Shown in pieces: positions 1 to 9,275 of a DNA stretch of 64,000 nucleotides. Source of the DNA: Anas platyrhynchos. Its lineage: Eukaryota > Chordata > Aves > Anseriformes > Anatidae. The stretch is from the NCBI RefSeq assembly GCF_047663525.1, contig NC_092590.1:18908001-18972000 (forward strand), written 5' to 3'. The notes beneath the pieces are model-generated. The model was not told where the DNA came from and did no database searches. It saw nothing but the letters and a program-made list of their open reading frames with translations. Each line of letters opens with the position of its first letter. Within the stretch, counting starts at the first letter, position 1. Position numbers and translations under genes: made by a program.

Positions 1-1937
1 ACCTTCCACAGTTCTTTTAGTTTAGCATATTTGAAAGCCGTGCTCACTTAGATTTTTTTTAAGCCACCCTTTCATCTTACAGATACCAAAACCAATCAAA
101 AAAACTTGGCAGATGTGGCAGGCTTTTGTGAATCATTTAGAACTGGCCGACATTGTCTTTTCCACTTACTGTGTCCTGAGAAAGAAAGTCCTGCAGTCTA
201 CCCTCAGGCTAGGAAGAGCCTTCCAGCTAAGCAGGGTCTGTCTGCGTGCTGCAGAAACCAGCACCCATTTCAGAGGCAGCACGCTGGGCTGCGTGGGCTG
301 CAAAGTCCAGCCACCCTTGCCCACGTGTACTGCAGGCAGCGACACCAATTTTCACTCAGTGTGCTGGCATTACGCTGCAAGTCAAGTGTTTCCAAGTGGT
401 GGGCAGTTGGCCAGCCTTGCGGTGGTGGTATATAAGGCTTTACTAAATAGTGTGTAAAACTGTTTCTTTTGTAGGGTTTCCAGCTAAAACGTTTGAGGTT
501 AAGGGTTCATGGTGGTTTGCAAGAAATTCAGATGTTTGGCGTGGCTCTGCACTCCGCCAAGTTTGGGGATTCCTGCTAAGAAAGTCCTGCGTGTGCTCCC
601 ACTGTACACACAAGCATGAGTTAATGAGGCAAGTGATAGTAATTTATGTTTTTATGATAGCTGAGATCTTCAGGTGAAAAATGAATTAAAGCCCATATTT
701 CTTTATCATTAGGGAAACAGCCTTTGCACAGCTTTTTTCAAAAAATGCTCCTCAAACTGCAGGATTTGCTGAGTTTGGCAGAAACACATCTTGACTTGTA
801 TTTGAAGGTAACCAACCATTGGCCAAGCCAGTAGATTTATTTCCTAGTAGATTTATTTCTCAGTGCCTTTAGCAAAAAAGGGAGACCTATTCATTTCTCC
901 TTACCCACTTTATTTTTCTCTTGTGTTCTTAAAACTGGAGCATAATGGAAACTAATTTCACAGAATGATGGCATAATTTCATGGGACTGGAGTACCATGG
1001 GTAGAATTTTACAGTTATTGTCTAGTCCTTATAAGCTTACTGAAACAAATCTGAATTTGGGGTCTAGCTATGTGAGATTTCCACATCTGAACCCATAATT
1101 ACGTGGCTACAGTGGCAAAAACCTGCAAGCTAGATACAGAGAGTGTGATTTTCATTACTAGCCCTTCCCTAAAATGCAGTGTCCCACTTATCTCAGATCT
1201 GGGGTATTTCCCCTTTCAGCTGCAGCACAGGCTGAGCATTATAGCACGTTCAAAGCAAATTATTCAAAACACATCTTGCAACAAACAGTGGTTCTCAACA
1301 GGTGGGCATTTTAGCTAAAAAGGAGCGTTATTTTTATAAATGAAACCAATTTGGGATACTGGAATTGAATGCTCCACCTTCTGCCCTGCTGTGGGGACAG
1401 TGGTGCTGCATGACTTTGCCAGCCAGCCCTCTGTAGATGAAAGTGGAAGAGATTCTTCCCAAAGTCAGTTCAGAATACCTGGGTCAGGTACCTTCTCCAA
1501 ATTGGTCTCTGGAGAAGTCTCTTTCCTTCTCTTCAGACTATCGACAGTCAAAGGATCCCACAACAGCTACCTGGCCCATTCAGCTGGCTGCAGTTGATGC
1601 CTGGCACAGAGTGAAGCATGCAGTCTTGCTTCTCTAGCTTGAGGCAAATCCTAGTAAGGACAGAGCAGTAGCTCTTTTGATATAGATGGTCAGTTCAAGG
1701 TAAAAGCTAGTTGTACAAAAGGGATGTTACTGTGTGATCTGCCTTCCCTATGTTCTCACTCTCAGTAAACATCTCAGTTACAGGGGAAACTTCCAATTTA
1801 CCCAATGCTAACTGGCTTTACTTTTGAGGACAATCAGAAAAGTCACAGAAAAGAGAGGGGGGAATCATTTTTCCTGAGTTAGCATTCCTTAAATTGTTAC
1901 CTTCAATTTCCAGCCAATTTCTGAGAGACCTGTCAGG

Positions 1938-1967
1938 AAAACAAACAAACAAACAAACAAACAAACA
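1938..1967. repeat. (AAAC)n microsatellite
   Basis: About seven perfect AAAC/CAAA units in tandem; simple sequence repeat in intergenic DNA. Confidence 0.95.
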
Positions 1968-2262
1968 GGTATAAGTCAATGTTGCCCCACAGCAATTTTC
2001 CTGGCCTTTGAAAGCAATCAAACTGCACTGCTGTCATTGCACCCAGACCCAGCACAGGGAAAAGGAAAAAGAAGGAGGCATACACTCGCATTGCAATGCT
2101 GTCTGTGCAGTGCAGGACATTGAAGCAAGTCTCTTCAACCTACCTTTCAGTACGTCCTCACATGCTTTCAGCAACATGCTACCCCAGCAGTCTGCTTGGC
2201 TGTGCTGTTCCACATGATGTAATGCGCTGTGAAAATCTAGTCATCTGAATTTGCAATTTGCC

Positions 2263-2286
2263 TTTTTTTTTTTTTTTTTTTTTTTT
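2263..2286. repeat. Poly(T) run of 24
   Basis: Uninterrupted T homopolymer. It could be the poly(A) tail of an old minus-strand retrocopy, but I see no recognisable body next to it. Confidence 0.9.
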
Positions 2287-3453
2287 AACTGAGCCCTTGG
2301 GCCATTGATGGTCACAAAGAATTCACGTCAGATGCTTTCCTCGAGACTAAATCTAGCAAGGGGTGTTTACACTAGGGTCTCTTGGTTCTAAGTTCATACA
2401 CAAGATCTTTTGTGAAGGTTACCTACAACATTCATCAAACACAGAGCACCAAAACAATCCATGCATCGGGACTGATCCATCATCTCCACAGATCAGCTTC
2501 TGGCACACTCATTTAGACTGGTGAAGAAGAGGAGCATGCAAATAAACCTGGATGGCATTTCAGAGACACTCCACACAAATCCTGAATATTAACACGAGCA
2601 GTGACTCATTGTTTGCAAAATGGGAAACAGCTTTTCATCAGAGAGCCCATGCTTCAAATCGGTGTGAGCAGACTGGGGGCATATTTAGGGACCTGCTCCC
2701 CAGGTTTGTCTGGGCTTGATTCACCTAAGAGTTGTTTTTTCCTTTATGCCCCCTCTAGAGGGGATTTTTGTTGACCGGGGCATGGCTTTATGGTTTGGCT
2801 GTGTTCCTACAGGACTTCCACTTGTCCCTGCAGCCCACAGGGCACGTAAATTCAATGTTGTGTGCTTCTTGTAAATTACAGGGCTTTTCTGGCAATAAGT
2901 TACTGAATATTGTTTGTGTTAGGTGACTGAAGATGGGTATGTGGCCAGAGTGGTCTCTGACTAGGAGCTGGTCCTTTCTGCTCCATTTGGCCAAGCACTT
3001 CTGTCCCTCTGCAATACAAATTATAGAAATAGGCTGGATTTAGGGTGGCAAAAACAAGTAGCCTGGGGCTTTCGCCAGATGCTTACATGCATACAGCTTA
3101 TGTGCATACAGTAGCACAGCCTCCTCAGCTTTCATGCAACACATTGTGTATTAACACTAAAATGGTAACAAAAAGCCACTTTTTCTTGTCCCCTTGTAGG
3201 GTAGGGAGCTGGAGCCATTTGTGGAGAATGGCAGACTGCTGTCAGCACATCTGCTCCGTTTCTTTGAAGGTTAGGGATAAGGCTGTGTTTCCTGTACCCC
3301 ATAATGTAAAGTTGGTAAATGTGAGCCAGACAGCTTTTTTTCCTTTGTGATTCACAACTTGAGACCATGTATTTCTGTCAGGGTTGCCCAAGATTTCTAA
3401 TAAAAGTCACCACAGCACAGCTATTTGGTTGAGCCAAAATAAAACCACGATTT

Positions 3454-3477
3454 AAAAAAAAAAAAAAAAAAAAAAAA
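3454..3477 (+). repeat. Poly(A) run of 24 after an AATAAA hexamer
   Basis: The hexamer AATAAA at 3438-3443 is followed 10 bases later by 24 consecutive A residues; another AATAAA lies at 3399-3404. A poly(A) signal shortly before a genomic A tract is the layout left by a reverse-transcribed mRNA 3' end. I recognise no parent gene upstream and could not find a flanking target-site duplication by eye, so the retrocopy reading is tentative. Confidence 0.6.
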
Positions 3478-3610
3478 GAATTAAATCATAGCATTTGAGA
3501 AAGAAAAGCCATTGTGGAAGATTTCAAAAGAGAAAATGGCTTTTCTGCAAATATCAGTTTGTCACGCAGGCCAGTTTTATGCGGTGAGGCACAGAGCCAG
3601 AGGAGGTGGT

Positions 3611-3670
3611 GGGCAGGCGCCATTTTGCCTCAGCGGGGCCGGGTGGGCGCCATTTTACCTCACGAAGGGG
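3611..3670. repeat. Two-unit 30-bp GC-rich tandem duplication with GCGCCATTTT cores
   Basis: Units 3611-3640 and 3641-3670 align without gaps. Both contain GGCGCCATTTT followed by a CCTCA block, then diverge near their 3' ends. The core GCCATTTT resembles a YY1 binding site. It sits in a short GC-rich island inside AT-rich DNA. It may be a minisatellite remnant or a small regulatory element. Confidence 0.75.
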
Positions 3671-6086
3671 CTGCGCAGGGCCTCCCCTCCTGCCTCACTG
3701 GAGGGAGCAGCGCACAGCAGGGCAGTGCCACAGATGCCCCTGTGGCCAACAGCACCAAAATCTCCAAAAAGTGTTAGCAGGGCTTGCCACCTGTCCCCCC
3801 AGGTGTGTTTTACCATTATAATCTGTGAGTAATCAGGGTCAGTGAGGGACAGCTCGGTTCAGCATGGTCAGTCAGGAGCCCACATACAGCACACTGCAGG
3901 GAGCCTCTGGAAAAAGGGTGAGTATATTTAAATTTTTATACATTTTTTCTCCACATAGGAAGGCTTTGCAGCCTGGACCTCTTTGCTTGCACCTACTGTG
4001 AGTGTGTAGGGGGTTTGGTTTCCACAAGGGTTTCCTCAGAGGGAGGGAGGCAGTGTGTGGAGACATGGTGGTGCTTGCCTGGGGTTTTTCCCAGCAGGGT
4101 GTGCAGGCACAGCGGTGGTAGCCAGGTGCTTGTCTTATCCCTTAGTTTCTGTCACCAGACAGCTTCCCATGGTCTGTACCCACCCGACCCTGAGGGCCCA
4201 GTGTCCCACAACTGCAGCCAGCTTCGTGCTCAGGCTACCATTATGCTATAAGGGGAATTGTGTAGAAAAAGTTTCCAGTGCACAGCCTCAGAAAGTGGGG
4301 ACAATTATCAGGTAATGCAGCTTATAGTTTGAGGATGGATTTTGGAAAGGACTTTTGAAAGTGAGTGGGTGACAGAATTTCCCTTTGCCTTGTAAAGAAT
4401 GAGGAGCGGAAGGTGAGCAGACAAAGAAAGAACATGGCTGTCTGCACACCCAATGCTCTTGGAAAAAGCTGACTGGAGGTCACATTTCCATTTTGTACAA
4501 CGTATGCTAATTCCCTTCTTATAAGTTTGTTGTCTGAAAGAAATACTCTTGCATCTTTTTTGCCTGTGAAGATGTGATTTAAGTGGGAGGTGACCCAGCT
4601 GTCTCCCCCTTCCCCACCATAACTTTGATTGCCCATTGGCTTCCCCAGCTTTCTCCTTCAGACTCTGCTCCTGCTTACACTATTCCCTGTTTCTGCATGC
4701 AGACTGTCTTTTGAGGCTGTGTTGTAGAGTGGTATATGCACACTTGTGTAGCTAGTCACTCAGATGGCCTATTTCTGTCAAGTGAAGTTAATGTGAACTG
4801 CTCAAGGAGAAGTTATTTTTGAGAAGACAAAGCTGCTGGTCTGTCTGGCATATTACTATTCTTTCAGGTCCTGTGTAAGATTTTAATTCCTCTGTCACAT
4901 TTACTTTTTCCATACTAACCTCTTCTGCAGTTGTGCATTTATTCTCCATTTCTTAAGTGTGAATTGATAACACACAACATATATTTTGTTCCTATTGTCG
5001 TAGCCTTACAGCTGCTTTCCAGGGTCTTCAAGGTCCCATTATGTCTCCCCATGATGCTGTAAGGCAAGAAAGTGCCGTGGCTTTGGTTCCTGTTGAATAA
5101 CCAAGAATCAAGGCTGACTTGGGAGTAGCAAACTTAGAGGATTCAGTACACACAACCCCCCTAACAGGGATCAGGGCTGTTTTCTTCCCTCTCCTGGTTT
5201 CAGGCATCAGGCAGCCTGTAGGATCTTGATTCCTTCTGGGAAGTATTACTGGACTGAAACACTCTCTACAGATGTGACAGGTTTTATATAGAAAGAGAAA
5301 ACCCACACCTTTAGGCCCTGCTGTCTGTGCTTTTGTGCTCCACCCAGAGCAAGCAAAGCTCAGGTTCCTCCCAAGGATACTGAAAAGCAAAGTTCACCAT
5401 GCCTTTCAAGGAGGACTTAACTTGGCAGGGAACCAGCTCTGCCTTTACATTCACTGCGACCCTCTGCCTGCAGCAGGGCATAGCATTCTTGCTTTCCCAA
5501 TCTGTCTAACAGAGAAGTCTCATCATTACTCTAGGAGCCAGCTAGAGCACTCCACGTTTACTCTGCCTGTTTAACAGTGTCACTTACTGAAACAGGAGCA
5601 TTCAGAAGTCTGGGACATGGGAGAACACGACTCAAGAGGCAGGAAGTGCTGGCAAAGGCATGCTTCCTTCCTCCCCTTTCTCCCCTTTTGAGGTCTCCTT
5701 AGTGGTAGCTGCCAGTGTTAGAAAGCAGGATAAGCCTAATTAACCATTGTGGAAAGTACAAAGGGAGGGGGCAGTCCCCATGAAGGGGCTGTTTGTGCTC
5801 TGAGCACAGTGGTCAGGACCACACGTGGCTAGACTACCTAGAAATCAGGACTGCCAGCTTAGTAGGCAAAAATGAGATCAACTTTTCTCTTGTCAGTGCT
5901 GACAGACACATATTTCATCTAATCCAAGTAGCTGGCAATCCCACTGCAACCTAAGGGCTTTCTACTCCTTTCTAATAAAGAGAACACTTTATAGTTTAGT
6001 GTACCTTCAGACATTATAACAGGGAGAGAGGGGAACAAGCCAAAAGCCATCTTCTCCCCTCCTACCACAAAGTTTCAATAGCCTTC

Positions 6087-6105
6087 AAAAAAAAAAAAAA
6101 AAAAA
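6087..6105. repeat. Poly(A) run of 19
   Basis: Uninterrupted A homopolymer in intergenic DNA; no retroelement body recognised beside it. Confidence 0.9.
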
Positions 6106-7116
6106 GCACCCAGAAAGCCTCCAGCTCATTCGTACTCCACAGGTCCCTCACTGGCATTAGCTGCATCAGCTCTCAGGTGAAACCAACATAGCCCCATCTC
6201 CACAGCTGTGCCCACAAGGGGAGTGGCAGGACCCAGCTGTAACCCGTGCCCTTCTGGCAGTGCTCCAAGAAGGCCTCCAGAGCAGGGCTGCCAAACAGCA
6301 GAGGGAAAAGGGTGTCCAGAAGCTGCCTCCAGATCAAGGCACCTCACAGATTCCTCAGCTCTACAGCAGCTGCTGCAGGACAGCATTGCTTCCACACGGC
6401 ACATGTGCTGGCACAAGGGCAGCAGGACTGCAGCCTGTCAGCCTCCCCATAAGAAGTATTCAAATGGCTGAAATACTCCCCAGAGGATTACTCCCCTACC
6501 CCAGCAGCTGGCCTGGCTGCTCAGCTGTTCAAAGCAACCACAGCCCTGGTCCAAAGCAGCCCTGCTGTCAGAGATTAGCCAGCAGGACTCAAATTCCACC
6601 ACTTCAGCAGCATTTGGCTAAGTTAGCACCTTGCACCTGCATAGTTGGGGTCAGGACTGTCACAGCTGTGACACCACAGCGCCGGCCCTACAGCTCCATT
6701 ACCTTTCACCAGGTCCTCAGTTGCTGCAGCAGCCCCAACTCAGTCCCTGCTTGGGCATGGCTAGCAGGCAGCTCGGGAGCAGCTGTAGCAGACACACTCC
6801 AAGGCATTGCATGAGCAGAGCGAAGGGGTTTCAAGCAGAAGAGACGATTCACCAAGCTTATGTTCATGTGCCTAACTGCGACTACTTGTATTTGGTACAC
6901 TCGGGATCCAACAGCTCTACTGCTAAGGTAGCTTGAGTCACAGTAGGTCATGCTTTGCCAGCCATGTGGTCCAGCCCTGTACCAGCTGCAGGGCAGCAGT
7001 GTAAATAAGCACATCAGTGCATACTGAACCTCTCCCCCGTCCACCCCTGTAGCACACACAGGAGCAAGCAAGTTAGAGCAGGAAACAGCAGAGAAAGCAG
7101 CCAGGGCAAGTTTGGG

Positions 7117-7122
7117 TTTATT
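7117..7122 (-). terminator. Poly(A) signal of the galectin gene
   Basis: TTTATT on the plus strand reads AATAAA on the minus strand, 42 bases past the galectin stop codon at 7164-7166. This implies a very short 3' UTR with cleavage near 7095-7105, as is usual for proto-type galectin mRNAs. Confidence 0.8.
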
Positions 7123-7163
7123 TCACTATGCAGGGGGAAAGAAAACAAGACAAGCTGTAGCAG

Positions 7164-7307
7164 TTAGCTAAACTTAATGGCTTTGACTTTAAAGTCACCC
7201 TCCACAGCCAGGTATTGAATTTTCTCCATGCCCATCCGATTGGGGAACTCGAATTCCGCTTCAGGCAGCTTCACCTTTACCTCTGTGGCATCGAAGGAGA
7301 TACAGAT
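7164..7307 (-). CDS. CG-16: Galectin coding exon 4 (codons 88-134 and stop)
   Basis: 144 bases from acceptor CCCTACAG to TAA. Encodes ICISFDATEVKVKLPE, the FPNR motif (residues 108-111) and the C-terminal strand that forms the dimer face in proto-type galectins. Confidence 0.97.
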   Translation of the reverse strand: MCISFDATEVKVKLPEAEFEFPNRMGMEKIQYLAVEGDFKVKAIKFS

Positions 7308-9088
7308 CTGTAGGGAACCACAAAGAGGAAAGCTGATGCATCACTGGTCACAAGCCAGGCTCGGTGCAGGACAGTTGAGGTGGCCACTGGTGGCAGCATT
7401 AAGAGCCCAGAGCCCATCAGCGCCCTGTGCCAGGGCCTTGCACAAACCCCTGGGGCCTCACCTCAATCTTGTCACCGTGCTGGAAGGGGAAGTCAGCCTT
7501 CCTGTCCTCCTCACCCCACGCGCCGTCCTCCTTTGAGTTGCACACAATAGTGTTGACGTCCCCATGGCAGTCGAAGCGAGGGTTGAAGTGCAGCATGAGG
7601 GTGCTGCTGTCCTTCCCCACGTTCACAGCAAACCTGGGGAGACCAAGGCAGTGCCAGGGAGATGTTCCAGCCACCCCATGCAAGCTGAACCCAGCAGGAG
7701 CTCCATAACCCCCGGCAAGGGCAGGAGTCTGCTGGGCTGCAGCCCCCCATCAAGCCATCTGCTGTCTCCTCACTCACCCTTTGGCATCAGACAGGATCTT
7801 CCCTTTGACCTTGATGCACTCTCCCGGCTCGACATCCAGCTGAGTAACAACCAGTCCCTGTGGGGCCAAGCGGCAGGAGTTAGTCCATCCTAAAGCAAGC
7901 CTTCCAGCCCTGCCTGGGCCGAGGCATGAGCCAGGCCTGGCAGACCTGAGGGCATTTGCAGTTCAGTGCTAGGGCAGAGACGGAGTCAGCCCTGCCACCT
8001 TCACCAGGTCAGCAGCAGGCACTGGCACAGGTTTGCTAGCAGTTACACAGCTTTTATTACATTACATCCTTCCCTAGGTGTGTCTCCAGCCTACAGGGGC
8101 TACCAAAGAGTTTGCACACTTGACTCAGAGCTGCATGCAGAAAGAGAGGGGGCAGTGGAGCCACTGTTGGCTGCAGCCCACCGAAGCAGAACACCCCCAG
8201 GGAAGCTCTCATGGGGCAGACAAGGGCTATCCTATCCTCAGAGCCAGATTATTCAGTCCCCCAGCCTCACACCTCCCAAGTAGGGTTTAACATCCCCAGC
8301 CTAGAAGAAGCTGTTTGATGAGGTCGGGCGTAACTCAAGCCATGCTTTGGTGCCAGTGCTTCCAGGCTAAGGTACAATAATACTGAGCTGCACCTAGCCT
8401 GATAAGCAGATAAGACAGATAAGGCAGGGAGACTGCCCTCAGGCTGGTCCCATTGCTCACTTGGGCTACTGCTCCAGCACCCAGAGCCCCCTCAGATAGC
8501 CACCCAGCCCAAACAGTGCTCAGCCTCGTGTCTGCTCCCTGCTGGGATCAGATCCCTGCAGCCGCTAAGCTGCTTATTGCTGTGGCACTAACGCTGCCTG
8601 CTGGCTCTGCTTCTGGAGCCCCACAGGCACACAGCCCCAGTGGGGATCAGGGGGCAGACCTTTGGAGGAAAAGGGAGCTCAGGGCACAGTCAGCACACAC
8701 TGCCATCCTGCTTTCCTCTGCTGCTATATTGTTAGCCCCATCCAGTATCCAAAACAGATTTTTTTCAGAAGGAAAATAAGGAGTTTAACAGGAAAATGGC
8801 ATTCAGACTGGTCCCAAAACTTTAGAGCACTCAGAGATACAAACATGCATTAAAAGAGCTTTCCCACTCAGATAACATGCTAGAGAAGAGGGGGGAAAAG
8901 AAAAACGTCTGGTCAACCCTAACTGTTCCTCCCACAGCCACATATCAGCCGAGCATTTCCTCTCAGCTAATCCTTTTCCTCTCCTACCTCTGGCACCAAG
9001 CCCAAACCCCGCAGGCAGGCAGGCAAACCCTAGTCCTGCTCAGCTCGGCGCGCCAGTCCGGCTCAAAGAGGGCACTCACTTGCTCCAT
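7164..9088 (-). CDS. CG-16: Proto-type galectin, avian CG-16 (CG-1A) orthologue; 4 exons, 134 aa
   Basis: Encodes a soluble beta-galactoside-binding lectin with one carbohydrate-recognition domain, expected in the cytosol and, by non-classical secretion, outside the cell; such lectins act as homodimers. The minus-strand coding exons are 9080-9088, 7778-7857, 7462-7633 and 7164-7307, of 9, 80, 172 and 144 bases. All introns are GT-AG, and the exons join in frame to 134 codons plus TAA. The 9/80/172 pattern is the one I know for galectin-1-type genes. The sugar-binding set is complete: H45, N47, R49, V60, N62, W69, E72 and R74, including the HFNPRF and WGEEDR motifs. There is no signal peptide. 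The protein starts MEQGLVVTQLDV and ends KVKAIKFS, matching my memory of chicken CG-16 rather than CG-1B, with scattered substitutions, so the species may not be chicken. Start codon: the only in-frame ATG before a good donor. Confidence 0.96.
7462..7633 (-). CDS. CG-16: Galectin coding exon 3 (codons 30-87), sugar-binding site
   Basis: 172 bases from acceptor CCCCAG to donor GTGAGG. It carries all the carbohydrate-contact residues: HFNPRF at 45-50, VCN at 60-62 and WGEEDR at 69-74. No catalytic or binding position is lost, so the protein should bind galactosides. Confidence 0.97.
7778..7857 (-). CDS. CG-16: Galectin coding exon 2 (codons 4-30)
   Basis: 80 bases after a pyrimidine-rich CCCCACAG acceptor. 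Encodes GLVVTQLDVEPGECIKVKG and continues to the split glycine codon 30; the donor is GTGAGT. It forms the first beta strands of the lectin fold. Confidence 0.95.
8401..8423 (+). promoter_or_regulatory. Triple GATA-site cluster in galectin intron 1
   Basis: GATAAG occurs at 8401-8406, 8409-8414 and 8418-8423, each preceded by A or T, giving three WGATAAG sites in 24 bases on one strand. Such clusters are typical of GATA-factor enhancers. It lies in the 1,222-bp first intron of the galectin (7858-9079). Function is inferred from motif content only. Confidence 0.45.
9080..9088 (-). CDS. CG-16: Galectin coding exon 1 (codons 1-3)
   Basis: ATG GAG CAA followed at once by the donor GTGAGT. Three-codon first coding exons are the rule in galectin-1-type genes, which is why no ordinary ORF scan shows it. 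Confidence 0.93.
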
Positions 9089-9275
9089 GCTGCAGATCCC
9101 AGCCCCACCAGGCAGGACACCCCCAAGCCCCTGCTCCACAGCCCAGCGTGACTCAGCACCGAGCTCCAGCAGCTTAAATCCCTCGGGCAGGACCATCACA
9201 TGATGGAGGGGGGGCGAAGAAGGGGATCGCTCGCAGCTGTTTGGGAGCTGGAGCTTTCCCAGCCATTTAAAGTGG
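9089..9275 (-). promoter_or_regulatory. Proximal promoter and 5' UTR of the galectin gene
   Basis: Upstream of the ATG (reading the minus strand) lie an NF-E2/MARE-type site, TGCTGAGTCA (9149-9158), and a TATA-like ATTTAAG (9173-9179). Further up are an M-box-type E-box, TCATGTGA (9197-9204), and a second AT-rich TTTAAA (9266-9271). The true start site cannot be fixed by eye. If ATTTAAG is the TATA element, the 5' UTR is about 55-60 bases. There is no CpG island, which fits a tissue-regulated TATA-type promoter. Confidence 0.45.

Larger units (their letters stand above)
1..7116. other. Left intergenic region, no supported gene
   Basis: I find no exon with a recognisable protein match on either strand. 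The open frames here (up to 184 codons, at 6260-6814) are low-complexity and resemble no family I know. The stretch is mixed AT-rich sequence with several AATAAA hexamers on the plus strand (for example 2541-2546 and 3399-3404), homopolymer runs and one GC-rich patch near 3590-3720. By synteny with other vertebrates the gene to the left should be SHROOM3, so part of this could be its downstream flank or 3' UTR. That is inference only, because no SHROOM3 coding sequence is visible. Confidence 0.6.

Noticed and set aside
1-700. Terminal exon of SHROOM3 at the left edge
   Set aside because: Synteny predicts SHROOM3 nearby, but none of the frames here resembles its C-terminal ASD2 domain.
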